From Paracoccaceae bacterium (lineage in GTDB: Bacteria; Pseudomonadota; Alphaproteobacteria; Rhodobacterales; Rhodobacteraceae): a DNA stretch of 64,000 nucleotides. The notes under the pieces are model-generated. The model had not been told where the DNA came from. It ran no database searches and was given only the letters and a program-made list of their open reading frames with translations. The stretch lies in the NCBI GenBank assembly GCA_022823605.1, contig JAJEHS010000008.1:62001-126000 (forward strand). Reading direction: 5' to 3'. This document shows positions 24,981 to 33,774 of this stretch, one piece after another. The position numbers and the translations under genes were made by a program. Each line of letters opens with the position of its first letter. The stretch's first letter is position 1.

Positions 24981-26852
24981 ATGAAACACCACTATGATGT
25001 TATTGTGGTTGGCGGTGGTCATGCCGGGTGTGAGGCAGCAGCAGCTTCTGCCCGCGCAGGAGCCGAAACAGCTTTGATAACACTCAAATTTGATGGCATA
25101 GGTCAAATGTCCTGTAATCCAGCCATAGGCGGATTGGGAAAGGGTCATCTTGTACGCGAAATTGATGCCATGGATGGAGTCATGGGGCAGGTTGCCGACA
25201 TGGCCGGTATCCAGTTTCGAATGCTCAACCGCCGCAAGGGACCTGCAGTCCAGGGACCTCGGGCCCAGATGGACAGAGCCCTCTATCGACAGGCAATGCA
25301 AAATACCATTTCCCAAACGGCAAATCTTGCAACCCTAGAGGGAGAGGTTGTTGATATCAACTATGCCAATGGCAAACTGGAGGGTGTTATACTTGCCGAT
25401 GGAACGGTACTGACAGCCAAGGCGGTCGTTTTGACAACGGGTACATTTCTGAGAGGGGTTATCAGATTGGGACAAAAAGCCACACCTGCAGGACGGGTAG
25501 GTGATCCCTCGGCCATTAGACTTGCAGAGAGACTCGATGATCTTGGCTTTCCCCTTGGACGTTTGAAAACCGGAACACCTCCAAGATTGGACAGTAGGAC
25601 AATCAATTGGGAGATATTGGAAGAACAACCTGGAGATGACAAGCCGGAAATGTTCTCTTTCCTGTCCAGCAAACCTCACGCGAGGCAGATTTCCTGTGCG
25701 ATAACCCACACCAATGCCGGGACCCATGACATCATTCGCCGTGATCTGGACAAATCAGCCATTTATGGCGGTTATTTCGAAAGTACCGGCCCCCGATATT
25801 GTCCTTCAATAGAAGACAAGGTTGTCAGGTTTGCAGAACGTGAAAGCCATCAGATATTCCTTGAACCAGAGGGGTTGACCACCGACCTTGTATATCCCAA
25901 TGGCATTTCAACCTCCCTGCCCGAAGAAACACAGGAAGAGTTTGTAAAATCCATTAGAGGCTTGGAACAGGCTAGAATTACCCAGTTTGGCTACGCCATC
26001 GAGTATGATTATGTCGATCCAAAATCACTACGCTATACACTTGAAACCAGAAACTTGGAGAACCTGTTCCTTGCCGGGCAGATCAATGGAACCACTGGTT
26101 ATGAAGAAGCCGCCGGTCAGGGGCTGGTAGCTGGACTTAATGCTGCAAGAAAAGCATTGGGCAAGGAAAACGTGCAGTTCTTGCGATCAGAATCCTACAT
26201 TGGAGTGATGATTGATGATTTAATTACCAGAGGAGTCACAGAACCCTATCGCATGTTTACATCACGAGCCGAGTTCAGATTGTCACTAAGGGCGGATAAT
26301 GCCGATCAAAGGTTGACACCAAAGGGGATTGAATTGGGTGTGGTATCAGCAGAGCGAAAGAAAAGGTTTGGAGAAAAACTGCAAGCCCTCGAATATTATC
26401 GTGATGTACTCACCAAGAAATCCCTGTCACCTACTGAAGCCATGGATCATGGAATTGTGATAAGCAAGGATGGCATCAGACGAACGGGACTGGACCTGCT
26501 GACCTATCCGGAAGTGAATTTATCCAAACTGGCAGAATTCTGGCCAGAACTGAAGGAAATAGATCAGCAAACAACAATTCTTCTGGAAAATGATTCTGTC
26601 TATTCCCGTTACCTTGAACGGCAAAATCAGGAAGCGAAATCCCTGAACGAAGATGAACGATGCAGGATACCCGATGAAATCGACTATATGTCCATGAAGG
26701 GATTATCTGGCGAGTTGCGTTCGAAACTGGATTCAATCAGGCCGGAAACCCTAGGTCAGGCCGGCAGAATTGAAGGGATGACTCCATCAGCCCTTGCCTA
26801 TATCCTTTCAACCGTGAACAGGAAGACTTCCTATAGCCAGGCAAGGCAATAA
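24981..26852 (+). CDS. mnmG: tRNA uridine 5-carboxymethylaminomethyl modification enzyme MnmG (GidA)
   Basis: This is the FAD-dependent partner of MnmE. The dinucleotide-binding motif VIVVGGGHAGCEAAAASARA opens the protein, followed by SCNPAIGGLGKGHLVREIDA, FRMLNRRKGPAVQGPRAQ, and a catalytic Cys in RYCPSIEDK. GQINGTTGYEEAAGQGLVAG and the C-terminal MnmE-binding helices (EIDYMSMKGLSGELRSKL) are intact. Its length of 623 is standard. It starts 7 bp after mnmE. Confidence 0.96.
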   Translation: MKHHYDVIVVGGGHAGCEAAAASARAGAETALITLKFDGIGQMSCNPAIGGLGKGHLVREIDAMDGVMGQVADMAGIQFRMLNRRKGPAVQGPRAQMDRALYRQAMQNTISQTANLATLEGEVVDINYANGKLEGVILADGTVLTAKAVVLTTGTFLRGVIRLGQKATPAGRVGDPSAIRLAERLDDLGFPLGRLKTGTPPRLDSRTINWEILEEQPGDDKPEMFSFLSSKPHARQISCAITHTNAGTHDIIRRDLDKSAIYGGYFESTGPRYCPSIEDKVVRFAERESHQIFLEPEGLTTDLVYPNGISTSLPEETQEEFVKSIRGLEQARITQFGYAIEYDYVDPKSLRYTLETRNLENLFLAGQINGTTGYEEAAGQGLVAGLNAARKALGKENVQFLRSESYIGVMIDDLITRGVTEPYRMFTSRAEFRLSLRADNADQRLTPKGIELGVVSAERKKRFGEKLQALEYYRDVLTKKSLSPTEAMDHGIVISKDGIRRTGLDLLTYPEVNLSKLAEFWPELKEIDQQTTILLENDSVYSRYLERQNQEAKSLNEDERCRIPDEIDYMSMKGLSGELRSKLDSIRPETLGQAGRIEGMTPSALAYILSTVNRKTSYSQARQ

Positions 26853-26880
26853 CCAAGATCGTCAAATTCAGGTTTTACAT

Positions 26881-27609
26881 TTGTCAGCAAGGACAACACC
26901 CAATAAAGGATTTGCCAATCCCTTTAGTTACGATGAGGGAAAATCCAAAAGGAGTACCGAGTCCATGGGATTACCGATCAGGGAGGAGCCCAGATCCTTT
27001 CTGAAGCAGCATCTTTCACCGGTGACCTTTGACAAACTGAACCACTACCATGATCTGCTTGTGAAGTGGAACAAAAGAAAGCAACTTGTTTCCATCACGA
27101 CACTGGAATCCCTTTGGTTAAGGCACTTTCTGGATTCTGCCCAATTATATTCACTGTATCCCGATGGGATAAGGTACAGGTGGATGGATATTGGCTCAGG
27201 TGGTGGTTTTCCGGGTCTGGTTTTGGCTTGTATTGCATCGGAATATGCTCCCGAAAATGAATTCGTTCTTGTAGAGTCAAATAACTACAAGGCCGAATTT
27301 CTGAAACATGTTACGCTTAAGCTTGGTCTCAATGCAATTGTGCAAAGATCAAGGGTGGAAGATCTGACACCACAAAAGGCCAACATTGTATCAGCAAGGG
27401 CAGTCACCAATCTCGTCACTCTGATCCAGTGGTCAGAAAAACATCTGGTCGAGGATGGAAAGGCACTATTCCTGAAAGGAAAAAACGTAAGCAATGAGTT
27501 ATCAGAAGCCTTTGAAGAATGGGATTTCGACCATGCAATAAAGGCCAGTTGGACGGACCAAACAGGCTCAGTGCTAATTGTCGAGAACATCAGCCAAAAT
27601 CAAAGTTGA
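26881..27609 (+). CDS. rsmG: 16S rRNA (guanine527-N7)-methyltransferase
   Basis: RsmG (GidB) methylates G527 of 16S rRNA. The Rossmann methyltransferase core has WMDIGSGGGFPGLVLA as motif I and FVLVESNNYKAEFLKHV as motif II, with KWNKRKQLVSITTLESLWLR upstream and SARAVTNLVTLI downstream, all typical. The annotated start is TTG, giving an N-terminal extension of about 28 residues (MSARTTPNKGF...) beyond most homologues; an ATG at 26965 gives the usual N-terminus. In relatives parA and parB follow; here they are replaced by a minus-strand gene that ends at the very next base. Confidence 0.92.
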   Translation: MSARTTPNKGFANPFSYDEGKSKRSTESMGLPIREEPRSFLKQHLSPVTFDKLNHYHDLLVKWNKRKQLVSITTLESLWLRHFLDSAQLYSLYPDGIRYRWMDIGSGGGFPGLVLACIASEYAPENEFVLVESNNYKAEFLKHVTLKLGLNAIVQRSRVEDLTPQKANIVSARAVTNLVTLIQWSEKHLVEDGKALFLKGKNVSNELSEAFEEWDFDHAIKASWTDQTGSVLIVENISQNQS

Positions 27610-28356
27610 CTAGTTCAGGAAAAATTCCTTGATCTGTTTTTCCGCCTTGATAACACTCTCTTCGTCCTGACCTCGAACAACAACATTGGAGCCATAGGTG
27701 GTTCCAGAAGCATTATTCTTGAAAAAAGGGTAGGAACCTATGCTGACAGAGGGCCATTCTTTAGCTATCCTTCCCAATTCATGGGCAATTTCCCCTTCAG
27801 GGCGATTTATGGTGATCGTTCTTGACAATTGTGGCTTTCCAGTAGGCAGTTCAGGGATAACCTCACTTACCATGGCCCGGAATATTTTTGGAACACCCGC
27901 CATGACGTAAACGTTCCCGATATTGAATCCGGGAGCACCTGAAACACTGTTATTGATAAGTTTTGCCCCTACAGGAATTCGTGCCATACGCAAACGGGCT
28001 TCGTTCAATTCAAGACTCTGTGCCTTAGCCCGGGCCTCGATCAAGGCCTTGGCCTCGCTGTTGACAACAAGCTTGGTTGAAAAAGCCTCTGCCACAGCCT
28101 CAGCAGTGATATCATCATGTGTTGGGCCAATTCCCCCACTCGTAAATACGAGGTCGAATTTGTTTCTTAATTCGTTCAAGGCAGAAGCAATTGTGGGAAC
28201 AACATCAGGAACAATCCTTACTTCCATCAGGTCTACACCCTTCTCACTCAAGGATTTGGCAATAAAGGCAACATTCATGTCCTGTGTCCGGCCGGACAAG
28301 ACCTCATCACCAATTACCAAAAATGCAGCGGAGGGATTTTCTGTATTACCCATCAT
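27610..28356 (-). CDS. CinA N-terminal / MoaB-Mog-like molybdopterin-binding domain protein
   Basis: A 248-residue stand-alone MoCF domain protein. AAFLVIGDEVLSGRTQDMN and VFTSGGIGPTHDDITAEAV are the family's two binding loops, and AGVPKIFRAM follows. It has no nicotinamide-nucleotide amidase domain, unlike full CinA. Short forms of this kind are common in alphaproteobacteria; their function is unsettled. The ATG overlaps the stop of the methyltransferase upstream (TGATG), so the two are translationally coupled. Its stop abuts rsmG tail to tail. Confidence 0.85.
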   Translation of the reverse strand: MMGNTENPSAAFLVIGDEVLSGRTQDMNVAFIAKSLSEKGVDLMEVRIVPDVVPTIASALNELRNKFDLVFTSGGIGPTHDDITAEAVAEAFSTKLVVNSEAKALIEARAKAQSLELNEARLRMARIPVGAKLINNSVSGAPGFNIGNVYVMAGVPKIFRAMVSEVIPELPTGKPQLSRTITINRPEGEIAHELGRIAKEWPSVSIGSYPFFKNNASGTTYGSNVVVRGQDEESVIKAEKQIKEFFLN

Positions 28357-29333
28357 CAGAATCGTAACTCATTATCCACAATAGATCCGATAAATCTTCT
28401 TGCCAATTCAAAACTCATTCGTCGTCGGTAAAAACCATCCTTGCGTATACCTTTGAAAGGGGTAAGGAACAAGTCACAGGTTTCATTTCTGAAAGTACTG
28501 ATTTTCCCGTTCAAGGTTGAAACCGCAGCAGGGATGTTCTCAATACCACACTCAATTCTCACAAAATACCTAGAAGAATCCTTGACCGGATACTGATGAA
28601 TCTCTTTCGCACTGCAAAACCTGATGGATGGCTCCCTGATGTTATCAAAGGTAACCAATCCCAGCTTGCCAAGGGGATCATTGAAGGTAATTTTACATTC
28701 TTTCCATGGAATCGGCAGGTATGTTTCCAACAAGCTCAGGTTTCCTATAAATCTGTTATCATAATAGATACAGGTATCCTGAACATCATCCTTGTCAAAT
28801 AGAGCAAGGCAAACAGGATTATCCGTATCGTTGAAAATACTCTCGCTATGTAACAATATGTATCTGGACAATCGTCTTCTGAACAGGTTACTATGCAGAA
28901 AAGAAGCTGGAATCAATGCTGCTACATAATCGCAATGTTGAAGACAAAGGCAGAGACAGTGCTTGTAGAGATCATCATATTGACTATCGGGAAAGGAGAG
29001 TTTTAGTCTTGTTGCCGAGTTTTTGGCCAGCCATGGCGGGTTGGTAATACAAACGCCATAACCCTTTGGAAAGGAAACAATGGTATTCCGTTGTACCACA
29101 TCAACATCTGCAGGTGCGATATCGAACGAGTCGGAATGATTGCACATGCCAATCGATTGCAACGATCTTATTATATGATTTGCTCCTGCAAAGGGCTCCA
29201 GGATTTTTCTGCTGGAGAGCCCGATGCTGTTGGCCCAGTCAATAAAAGGAGCAAGAGAAAAAGGATTGCCCAAGGTATAGTACTGACCCTTGGTTCTCTT
29301 GGTTAAATCCTTTTCTACAATCTTTTCCACCAA
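28356..29333 (-). CDS. Orphan N6-adenine-type DNA methyltransferase
   Basis: A 325-residue SAM-dependent methyltransferase. KGQYYTLGNPFSLAPFIDWA precedes motif I ILEPFAGANHIIRSL; motif IV is CITNPPWLAKNSA, the NPPW form of the N6-adenine/N4-cytosine class. The C-terminal half (about 190-325) should hold target recognition. No restriction endonuclease or specificity subunit is nearby, so it is an orphan rather than half of a visible R-M system. It is coupled to the CinA-like gene. It is not the usual alphaproteobacterial CcrM, which has DPPY. An RNA or protein substrate is also possible for NPP-type enzymes. Confidence 0.7.
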   Translation of the reverse strand: MVEKIVEKDLTKRTKGQYYTLGNPFSLAPFIDWANSIGLSSRKILEPFAGANHIIRSLQSIGMCNHSDSFDIAPADVDVVQRNTIVSFPKGYGVCITNPPWLAKNSATRLKLSFPDSQYDDLYKHCLCLCLQHCDYVAALIPASFLHSNLFRRRLSRYILLHSESIFNDTDNPVCLALFDKDDVQDTCIYYDNRFIGNLSLLETYLPIPWKECKITFNDPLGKLGLVTFDNIREPSIRFCSAKEIHQYPVKDSSRYFVRIECGIENIPAAVSTLNGKISTFRNETCDLFLTPFKGIRKDGFYRRRMSFELARRFIGSIVDNELRF

Positions 29334-29454
29334 CTATCAACTTGATTGAGTTTGTTTTTGTGGCTAAATCGCCAATAAGTATCAAGATAAATAATCAATT
29401 TTTTCTGGTATAGAACCAGCAAGCAAGACAGTTAAAATTCAGGAGTAACAAACA

Positions 29455-30159
29455 ATGAATACATCGAATGTAGCCTTGATCATAGGTGGAGGAAGTGGCA
29501 TGGGAGCTGCTGCTGCGGAGATTCTCGCCCAATCCGGCTTCAACATAGGAATTTTATCTTCTTCCGGTAAGGGAGAAGCTCTCGCCAACAAACTAGGAGG
29601 CGTTGGAGTAACAGGAACAAACAAGAGCAGTAGCGATATCCAGAACCTTGTTGATAAAGCGGCTTCCAAATGGGGACGAATAGATGTCGTTGTAAGTTCT
29701 GCTGGCCATGGACCCAAGGGGGATATACTTGAAATCAGTGATGAAAACTGGCATGAAGGGATGGAATTCTATCTTATGAATGTCATTCGTGTTGCACGAA
29801 TAGTAGCACCGATCATGGCCCAGCAACGCGGAGGAACATTTATCAACATATCTACTTTTGCCGTATTCGAGCCTGATCCTCTATTCCCGACATCTGGTGT
29901 ATTTAGGGCTGGTTTGGCCAGTTTCACCAAACTGTTTTCCGACAAATTTGCCGAGAAAAACGTGCGCATGAACAACATACTGCCAGGATTTATTGACAGT
30001 CTTCCTGAAACCGCGGACAGACGTGCACGTATTCCCATGGGGAGGTATGGCAAGACAAGTGAAGTTTCCTCACTGATAAATTATCTTGCTTCCGAAGAGG
30101 CAGCCTATGTTACAGGCCAAAACATACGTATTGATGGTGGTTTGACCCGTTCGGTCTAG
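29455..30159 (+). CDS. SDR-family protein with an altered catalytic triad
   Basis: A 234-residue Rossmann-fold SDR. The cofactor loop ALIIGGGSGMGAAAAEIL replaces the classical TGxxxGIG form, and VVSSAGHG corresponds to NNAG. Where classical SDRs have Tyr-x-x-x-Lys, this protein has SGVFRAGLASFTKLF: aligning AGLASFTK places Ser at the Tyr position and Arg at the Lys position. The end LPGFIDSLPETADRR and GQNIRIDGGLT is normal. The ATG follows AGGAG by nine bases. It may bind NAD(P) without classical dehydrogenase activity. Confidence 0.8.
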   Translation: MNTSNVALIIGGGSGMGAAAAEILAQSGFNIGILSSSGKGEALANKLGGVGVTGTNKSSSDIQNLVDKAASKWGRIDVVVSSAGHGPKGDILEISDENWHEGMEFYLMNVIRVARIVAPIMAQQRGGTFINISTFAVFEPDPLFPTSGVFRAGLASFTKLFSDKFAEKNVRMNNILPGFIDSLPETADRRARIPMGRYGKTSEVSSLINYLASEEAAYVTGQNIRIDGGLTRSV

Positions 30160-30342
30160 GTATCTGTCTTTAATATGTTCGGCCACGCTCAATTCTGTAC
30201 AGCAATGGTAAGTGTGTTCAGTATTTGTGGGCTGAGGGCGTAGTTCAGCCAGACTTCCGTGTGTCTAAAATTCTACCCTTATCACAAATCCAAGCCCATG
30301 GGGCCTTCTACGAGGAGGGATTTTGGCATTTGGGTTGCATTT

Positions 30343-31311
30343 TCAGAAATCCTGACCCGGCCATTGGTAACTTCCACGCCAGGTTATTCGGGTTGGTGTT
30401 CCTGCCTTGGAAATCGCTCCATATAGTTGCTCCCCAGGCAGGATTGTGGGTAAAAAGTTTCTTGCCTCGATAAGTTTCTCCAGATCAATGCCAGTACGAA
30501 GACCTGAGCGTTCACAAAGATAAACCAGATCCTCGAAGGAAACGTTGCCTGTCGCACCAGGTGCGAATGGACAACCGCCCAGGCCACCCAAGGTACCGTC
30601 CAATACTCTGACACCTGCATCAAGAGCGGCATAGGCGTTTGCTATCCCCGTACCCCTGGTGTCATGTAAATGTACAACAATGGGAAGATCACCAAGATGG
30701 GAAACAACCATTTTGGATAATTCATGGACTTGTTTTGGTCCGGCAAAACCGACTGTGTCGGCTATGGCAATTTGATCGGCACCAGCTTCAGCACATTTCA
30801 TGGCGAGTTCCAGAACATCATCAGGGTCAACATCTCCAGATATTGAGCAACCAAAGGAAACGGAAATGGCACTGGCTATCATTGGATTCCAAGAGCTTGC
30901 CTTTCTTTTTTCAACGGCAGTTCTTATCAGACCGACTGCAGAATCCCTGGATCGCTTGATATTTGCCTGGCAATGTTCCTCCGTTGCAGATAGGGCGATT
31001 ACCATCTCATCCAAGGGAGTCTCGAGGGCATCATCCATGGCCCTTTCATTTAGTGTAAGGGCAGTTGTATAGGCGTTTGGCAAATCGGCCACAAAAGCAA
31101 TCAAGGTTCTTATGTCCGCAAATTGTGGAAACATTTTGACCGGTAAAAAAGAACCAACTTCAAAATGTGTAACGCCAGCCTCATACATCATTTGGATAAG
31201 CTTGATCTTGTCATCGGTGGAGGGATAGGTTTTGGTCATCTGGAGACCATCACGCAAGGACAATTCCCGCAAACTTATCCTGTCGGTTGGGTACATGTTA
31301 TCTTCGAGCAT
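30343..31311 (-). CDS. Hydroxymethylglutaryl-CoA lyase-like enzyme
   Basis: A DRE-TIM metallolyase resembling HMG-CoA lyase. ISLRELSLRDGLQ carries the catalytic Arg-Asp, GVTHFEVGSFLP follows, IADTVGFAGPKQVHEL comes in the middle, and VVHLHDTRGTGIANAYAAL and GGLGGCPFAPGATGNVSFED, with the loop Cys, come late. HMG-CoA lyase splits HMG-CoA to acetyl-CoA and acetoacetate; homologues cleave related 3-hydroxy-3-methyl acyl-CoAs. The frame opens at 31359, but ATG 31311 is chosen: AAGGTG lies seven bases upstream and it starts after the CoA transferase stop. Last gene of the APH-ACAD-CaiB operon. Confidence 0.85.
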   Translation of the reverse strand: MLEDNMYPTDRISLRELSLRDGLQMTKTYPSTDDKIKLIQMMYEAGVTHFEVGSFLPVKMFPQFADIRTLIAFVADLPNAYTTALTLNERAMDDALETPLDEMVIALSATEEHCQANIKRSRDSAVGLIRTAVEKRKASSWNPMIASAISVSFGCSISGDVDPDDVLELAMKCAEAGADQIAIADTVGFAGPKQVHELSKMVVSHLGDLPIVVHLHDTRGTGIANAYAALDAGVRVLDGTLGGLGGCPFAPGATGNVSFEDLVYLCERSGLRTGIDLEKLIEARNFLPTILPGEQLYGAISKAGTPTRITWRGSYQWPGQDF

Positions 31312-31315
31312 AATT

Positions 31316-32497
31316 TTACACCTTTTGACCTGTAGCTTCACGTATAAAGTTCTTGTCAAATCCCAAATCCGTCAAAATGGAATTGTTGTCCTGCCCGACA
31401 CCGGGAATATCAAAATCCTTGCCAACCCGTTTGCTGTCAATTTCAATGGGCATCCCAGGAGCCCTTATCTGTTTACCATCCTCAAAAGTTGATATCGGCA
31501 ATCCACCTGCTGCCTGGGCTTGGGGATCATCGTACATCTGAGCAGGTCTGGCGACTGGGGCATAGGGAATACCCGCCTTTTGAAACTCTGAACTCAACCA
31601 GTCAAATTCAAAGGATTTGATGGCCGCGGTAAAAATCGGCTTGGTCCAATACCTGGCATTTATCTGATCCATCTTTGTTTGCAGACGTTTATCGTCCAAC
31701 AACCCATCCTTTTTCAGTATCCTGCATAAGACTTCCCACTGCCCGTCAGTAACAGCTCCGACAAATATTTCCCGTCCATCAGCTGTCTGGAATATGTCAT
31801 ATACCGGCCATGAAAAAGCACGGTTGGGCATTGGTTCCGGTTCCACACCCAGCATTTCGAACTGGACCATATGTTGAGCAACCAACAGAAGGCTGTTTTC
31901 AAACAACCCGATCCTGATATTTCTTCCTTCACCAGTTTGCTCCCTTTCCCTGAGGGCAGCAACAGCTGAATAGGCACCGAACAACCCACCCATGATGTCA
32001 TTTGCCGAGGAACCAATTCGCAGCGGATTTCCTGGTGGGCCCGTCATGTAAGCCAATCCGGTCATCATTTGAACAACCTCGTCCAGGGCCGACCTGTTTT
32101 TATATGGCCCTTCAAGAAAGCCCTTGCAGGAAACAGTTATCAATCCGGGATATTTTGCCTTCAGATGTTCCGGTTCCAAGCCCATTTTAGGGAGGGATTG
32201 ATCACGAAAATTCTCTATGAGTATATCCGAAGAGGCAAGTAATTTGTCGATGGCACGGACACCTTCCGGCGTTTTCATATCAATGGTTACTGACTTTTTC
32301 CCCCGGTTGAATGTTGGAAAAAAGGAAGCCCCCATACCGGTCAAGTCTCGGGTTTTATCACCTCCTGGGGGCTCGACCTTGATGACTTCTGCACCAAGTA
32401 ATCCAAGAAACAAACCACAACAGGGTCCAAATATCATATGGGAGAATTCGATGACCCTAATACCTTCAAGTGGTTTGAATTGTTTTTGGTCGACCAC
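31316..32497 (-). CDS. CaiB/BaiF-family (class III) CoA transferase
   Basis: The 393-residue protein opens with LEGIRVIEFSHMIFGPCCGLF and LGAEVIKVEPPGGDKTRD. The nucleophilic Asp should be that in RSALDEVVQMMTGLAYMTG, as in formyl-CoA transferase, and NRGKKSVTIDMKTPEG is the family's CoA-binding part. Such enzymes move CoA between organic acids. It lies 27 bp after the acyl-CoA dehydrogenase, and its product could activate the acid handled by its operon partners. Substrate unknown. Confidence 0.88.
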   Translation of the reverse strand: MVDQKQFKPLEGIRVIEFSHMIFGPCCGLFLGLLGAEVIKVEPPGGDKTRDLTGMGASFFPTFNRGKKSVTIDMKTPEGVRAIDKLLASSDILIENFRDQSLPKMGLEPEHLKAKYPGLITVSCKGFLEGPYKNRSALDEVVQMMTGLAYMTGPPGNPLRIGSSANDIMGGLFGAYSAVAALREREQTGEGRNIRIGLFENSLLLVAQHMVQFEMLGVEPEPMPNRAFSWPVYDIFQTADGREIFVGAVTDGQWEVLCRILKKDGLLDDKRLQTKMDQINARYWTKPIFTAAIKSFEFDWLSSEFQKAGIPYAPVARPAQMYDDPQAQAAGGLPISTFEDGKQIRAPGMPIEIDSKRVGKDFDIPGVGQDNNSILTDLGFDKNFIREATGQKV

Positions 32498-32524
32498 GTT
32501 TACTCCTGCAATATGGGCACTGGA

Positions 32525-33748
32525 TTATTGTCCGCTGTTGGTATTGTAGTTTTTGAGTTCAGCCCTAGCGATCGACCGAAGATGCACTTCATCCGGACCA
32601 TCTATGAACCGAAGTGCACGACCCCATGACCAAAGGTATGATAATGGTGTATCATTGGTTAACCCTGCTGCTCCCCAAACCTGAATCGCCCGGTCCAATA
32701 CTCTGGTTTGCAGTCTGGTTGCAACGACCTTTATTTCCGAAATCAATATTCTGGCAGCCTTGTTTCCCTGGGTATCCATCAGCCAACTGGCATAGAGATT
32801 CAACAGGCGGGCCTGATCAATTTCCATTCTGCTTTCCGCAATCCAGTCCTGGATGTTCGAGAATTCTGATAGATTTCTGCCGAAAGCCTGACGATCTAGG
32901 GCTCGTTGACACATTAACTCCAGTGCTCTTTCACATTGCCCTATGGTCCTCATGCAATGGTGAACCCTTCCTGGCCCCAAACGTGCTTGAGCAAGTGCAA
33001 AACCTTTGCCTTCTTCCCCAACCAGATGGGTGATGGGGACCTTCACATCGTTAAACTCCAATTCACAGTGACCCTCCAGGGCGAAATGGTTCATGATCGG
33101 TAAGTTCCTGATGATCCTCAATCCCTCTGTTTCGGCTGGAACAATGACGAAACTATGTCGCTGGTGACGTGGAGAATCTTCATTTTGATCTGAAATACCC
33201 AGAACCATAGTAAATTTGAAATTGGGGTGGAGTGCACCCGTCGTGAACCATTTTTTCCCATTGATGACGAAATGGTCACCATCACGTTCTATGGTTGTTT
33301 GCAGATTCGTTGGGTCGGATGAAGCCACATCAGGCTCAGTTATTGATACTGCGGAACGGATGGATCCATCCAACAAGGGTTTTAACCAGGTTTGTTCCTG
33401 TTCAGGTGTTGCGAACAAATGCAGCAGTTCCATATTGCCGGTATCCGGTGCACTGCAATTGAAAACTTCTGAAGCCCAGGGGTAACGACCCATGATTTCG
33501 GCAAGAGGGGCATATTCCATATTGCTGAGTCTCGTGCCAGGTTCGTTGTTCTTGAGACCTGGCAGAAACAGATTCCAAAGCCCTTCCTTTCTGGCTAATA
33601 CCTTTAATCTATCGATTAATTCAATTGGGTAGGTACCAGTTTCAGTGATTTGTCGAAACTCCACATCAGCAGGAAGGATATGCTTTTCCATGAAAGAATT
33701 CAGTTGTTCTTTCAACTGGGTTACTTTTTTCGTCGGTTCAAAATGCAT
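32525..33748 (-). CDS. Acyl-CoA dehydrogenase of the ACAD10/ACAD11 type
   Basis: A 407-residue FAD-dependent acyl-CoA dehydrogenase. NCSAPDTGNMELLHLFATPE and SAVSITEPDVASSDPTNLQT are typical of the ACAD10/11 branch rather than of straight-chain FadE or MCAD; VINGKKWFTTGA and RALDRQAFGRNLSEF follow, and the C-terminal IQVWGAAGLTNDTPLSYLW region is intact. In animals ACAD11 fuses this domain to an APH kinase and removes a phosphorylated 4-hydroxyl from acyl-CoAs. Here the kinase is the next gene upstream (33775). That supports 4-hydroxyacyl-CoA processing rather than ordinary beta-oxidation. Confidence 0.85.
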   Translation of the reverse strand: MHFEPTKKVTQLKEQLNSFMEKHILPADVEFRQITETGTYPIELIDRLKVLARKEGLWNLFLPGLKNNEPGTRLSNMEYAPLAEIMGRYPWASEVFNCSAPDTGNMELLHLFATPEQEQTWLKPLLDGSIRSAVSITEPDVASSDPTNLQTTIERDGDHFVINGKKWFTTGALHPNFKFTMVLGISDQNEDSPRHQRHSFVIVPAETEGLRIIRNLPIMNHFALEGHCELEFNDVKVPITHLVGEEGKGFALAQARLGPGRVHHCMRTIGQCERALELMCQRALDRQAFGRNLSEFSNIQDWIAESRMEIDQARLLNLYASWLMDTQGNKAARILISEIKVVATRLQTRVLDRAIQVWGAAGLTNDTPLSYLWSWGRALRFIDGPDEVHLRSIARAELKNYNTNSGQ

Positions 33749-33774
33749 CTGGTTCTCAATATGAATTCGGTTGT

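Noticed and set aside
24396..25316. Long minus-strand open frame of about 300 codons across mnmE and mnmG
   Set aside because: It is antisense to two certain genes, rich in His, Trp and Pro in a random pattern, and has no ribosome site or family match.
28372..28380. Perfect DnaA box TTATCCACA
   Set aside because: It stands alone at the 3' end of the methyltransferase coding sequence, with no AT-rich element or second box nearby; a single match by chance is expected.
30160..30342. tRNA-like string GTAGTTCAG and a short plus-strand frame starting at 30225
   Set aside because: No acceptor pairing or T-arm could be built around the string, and the frame runs antisense into the HMG-CoA-lyase-like gene without family resemblance.
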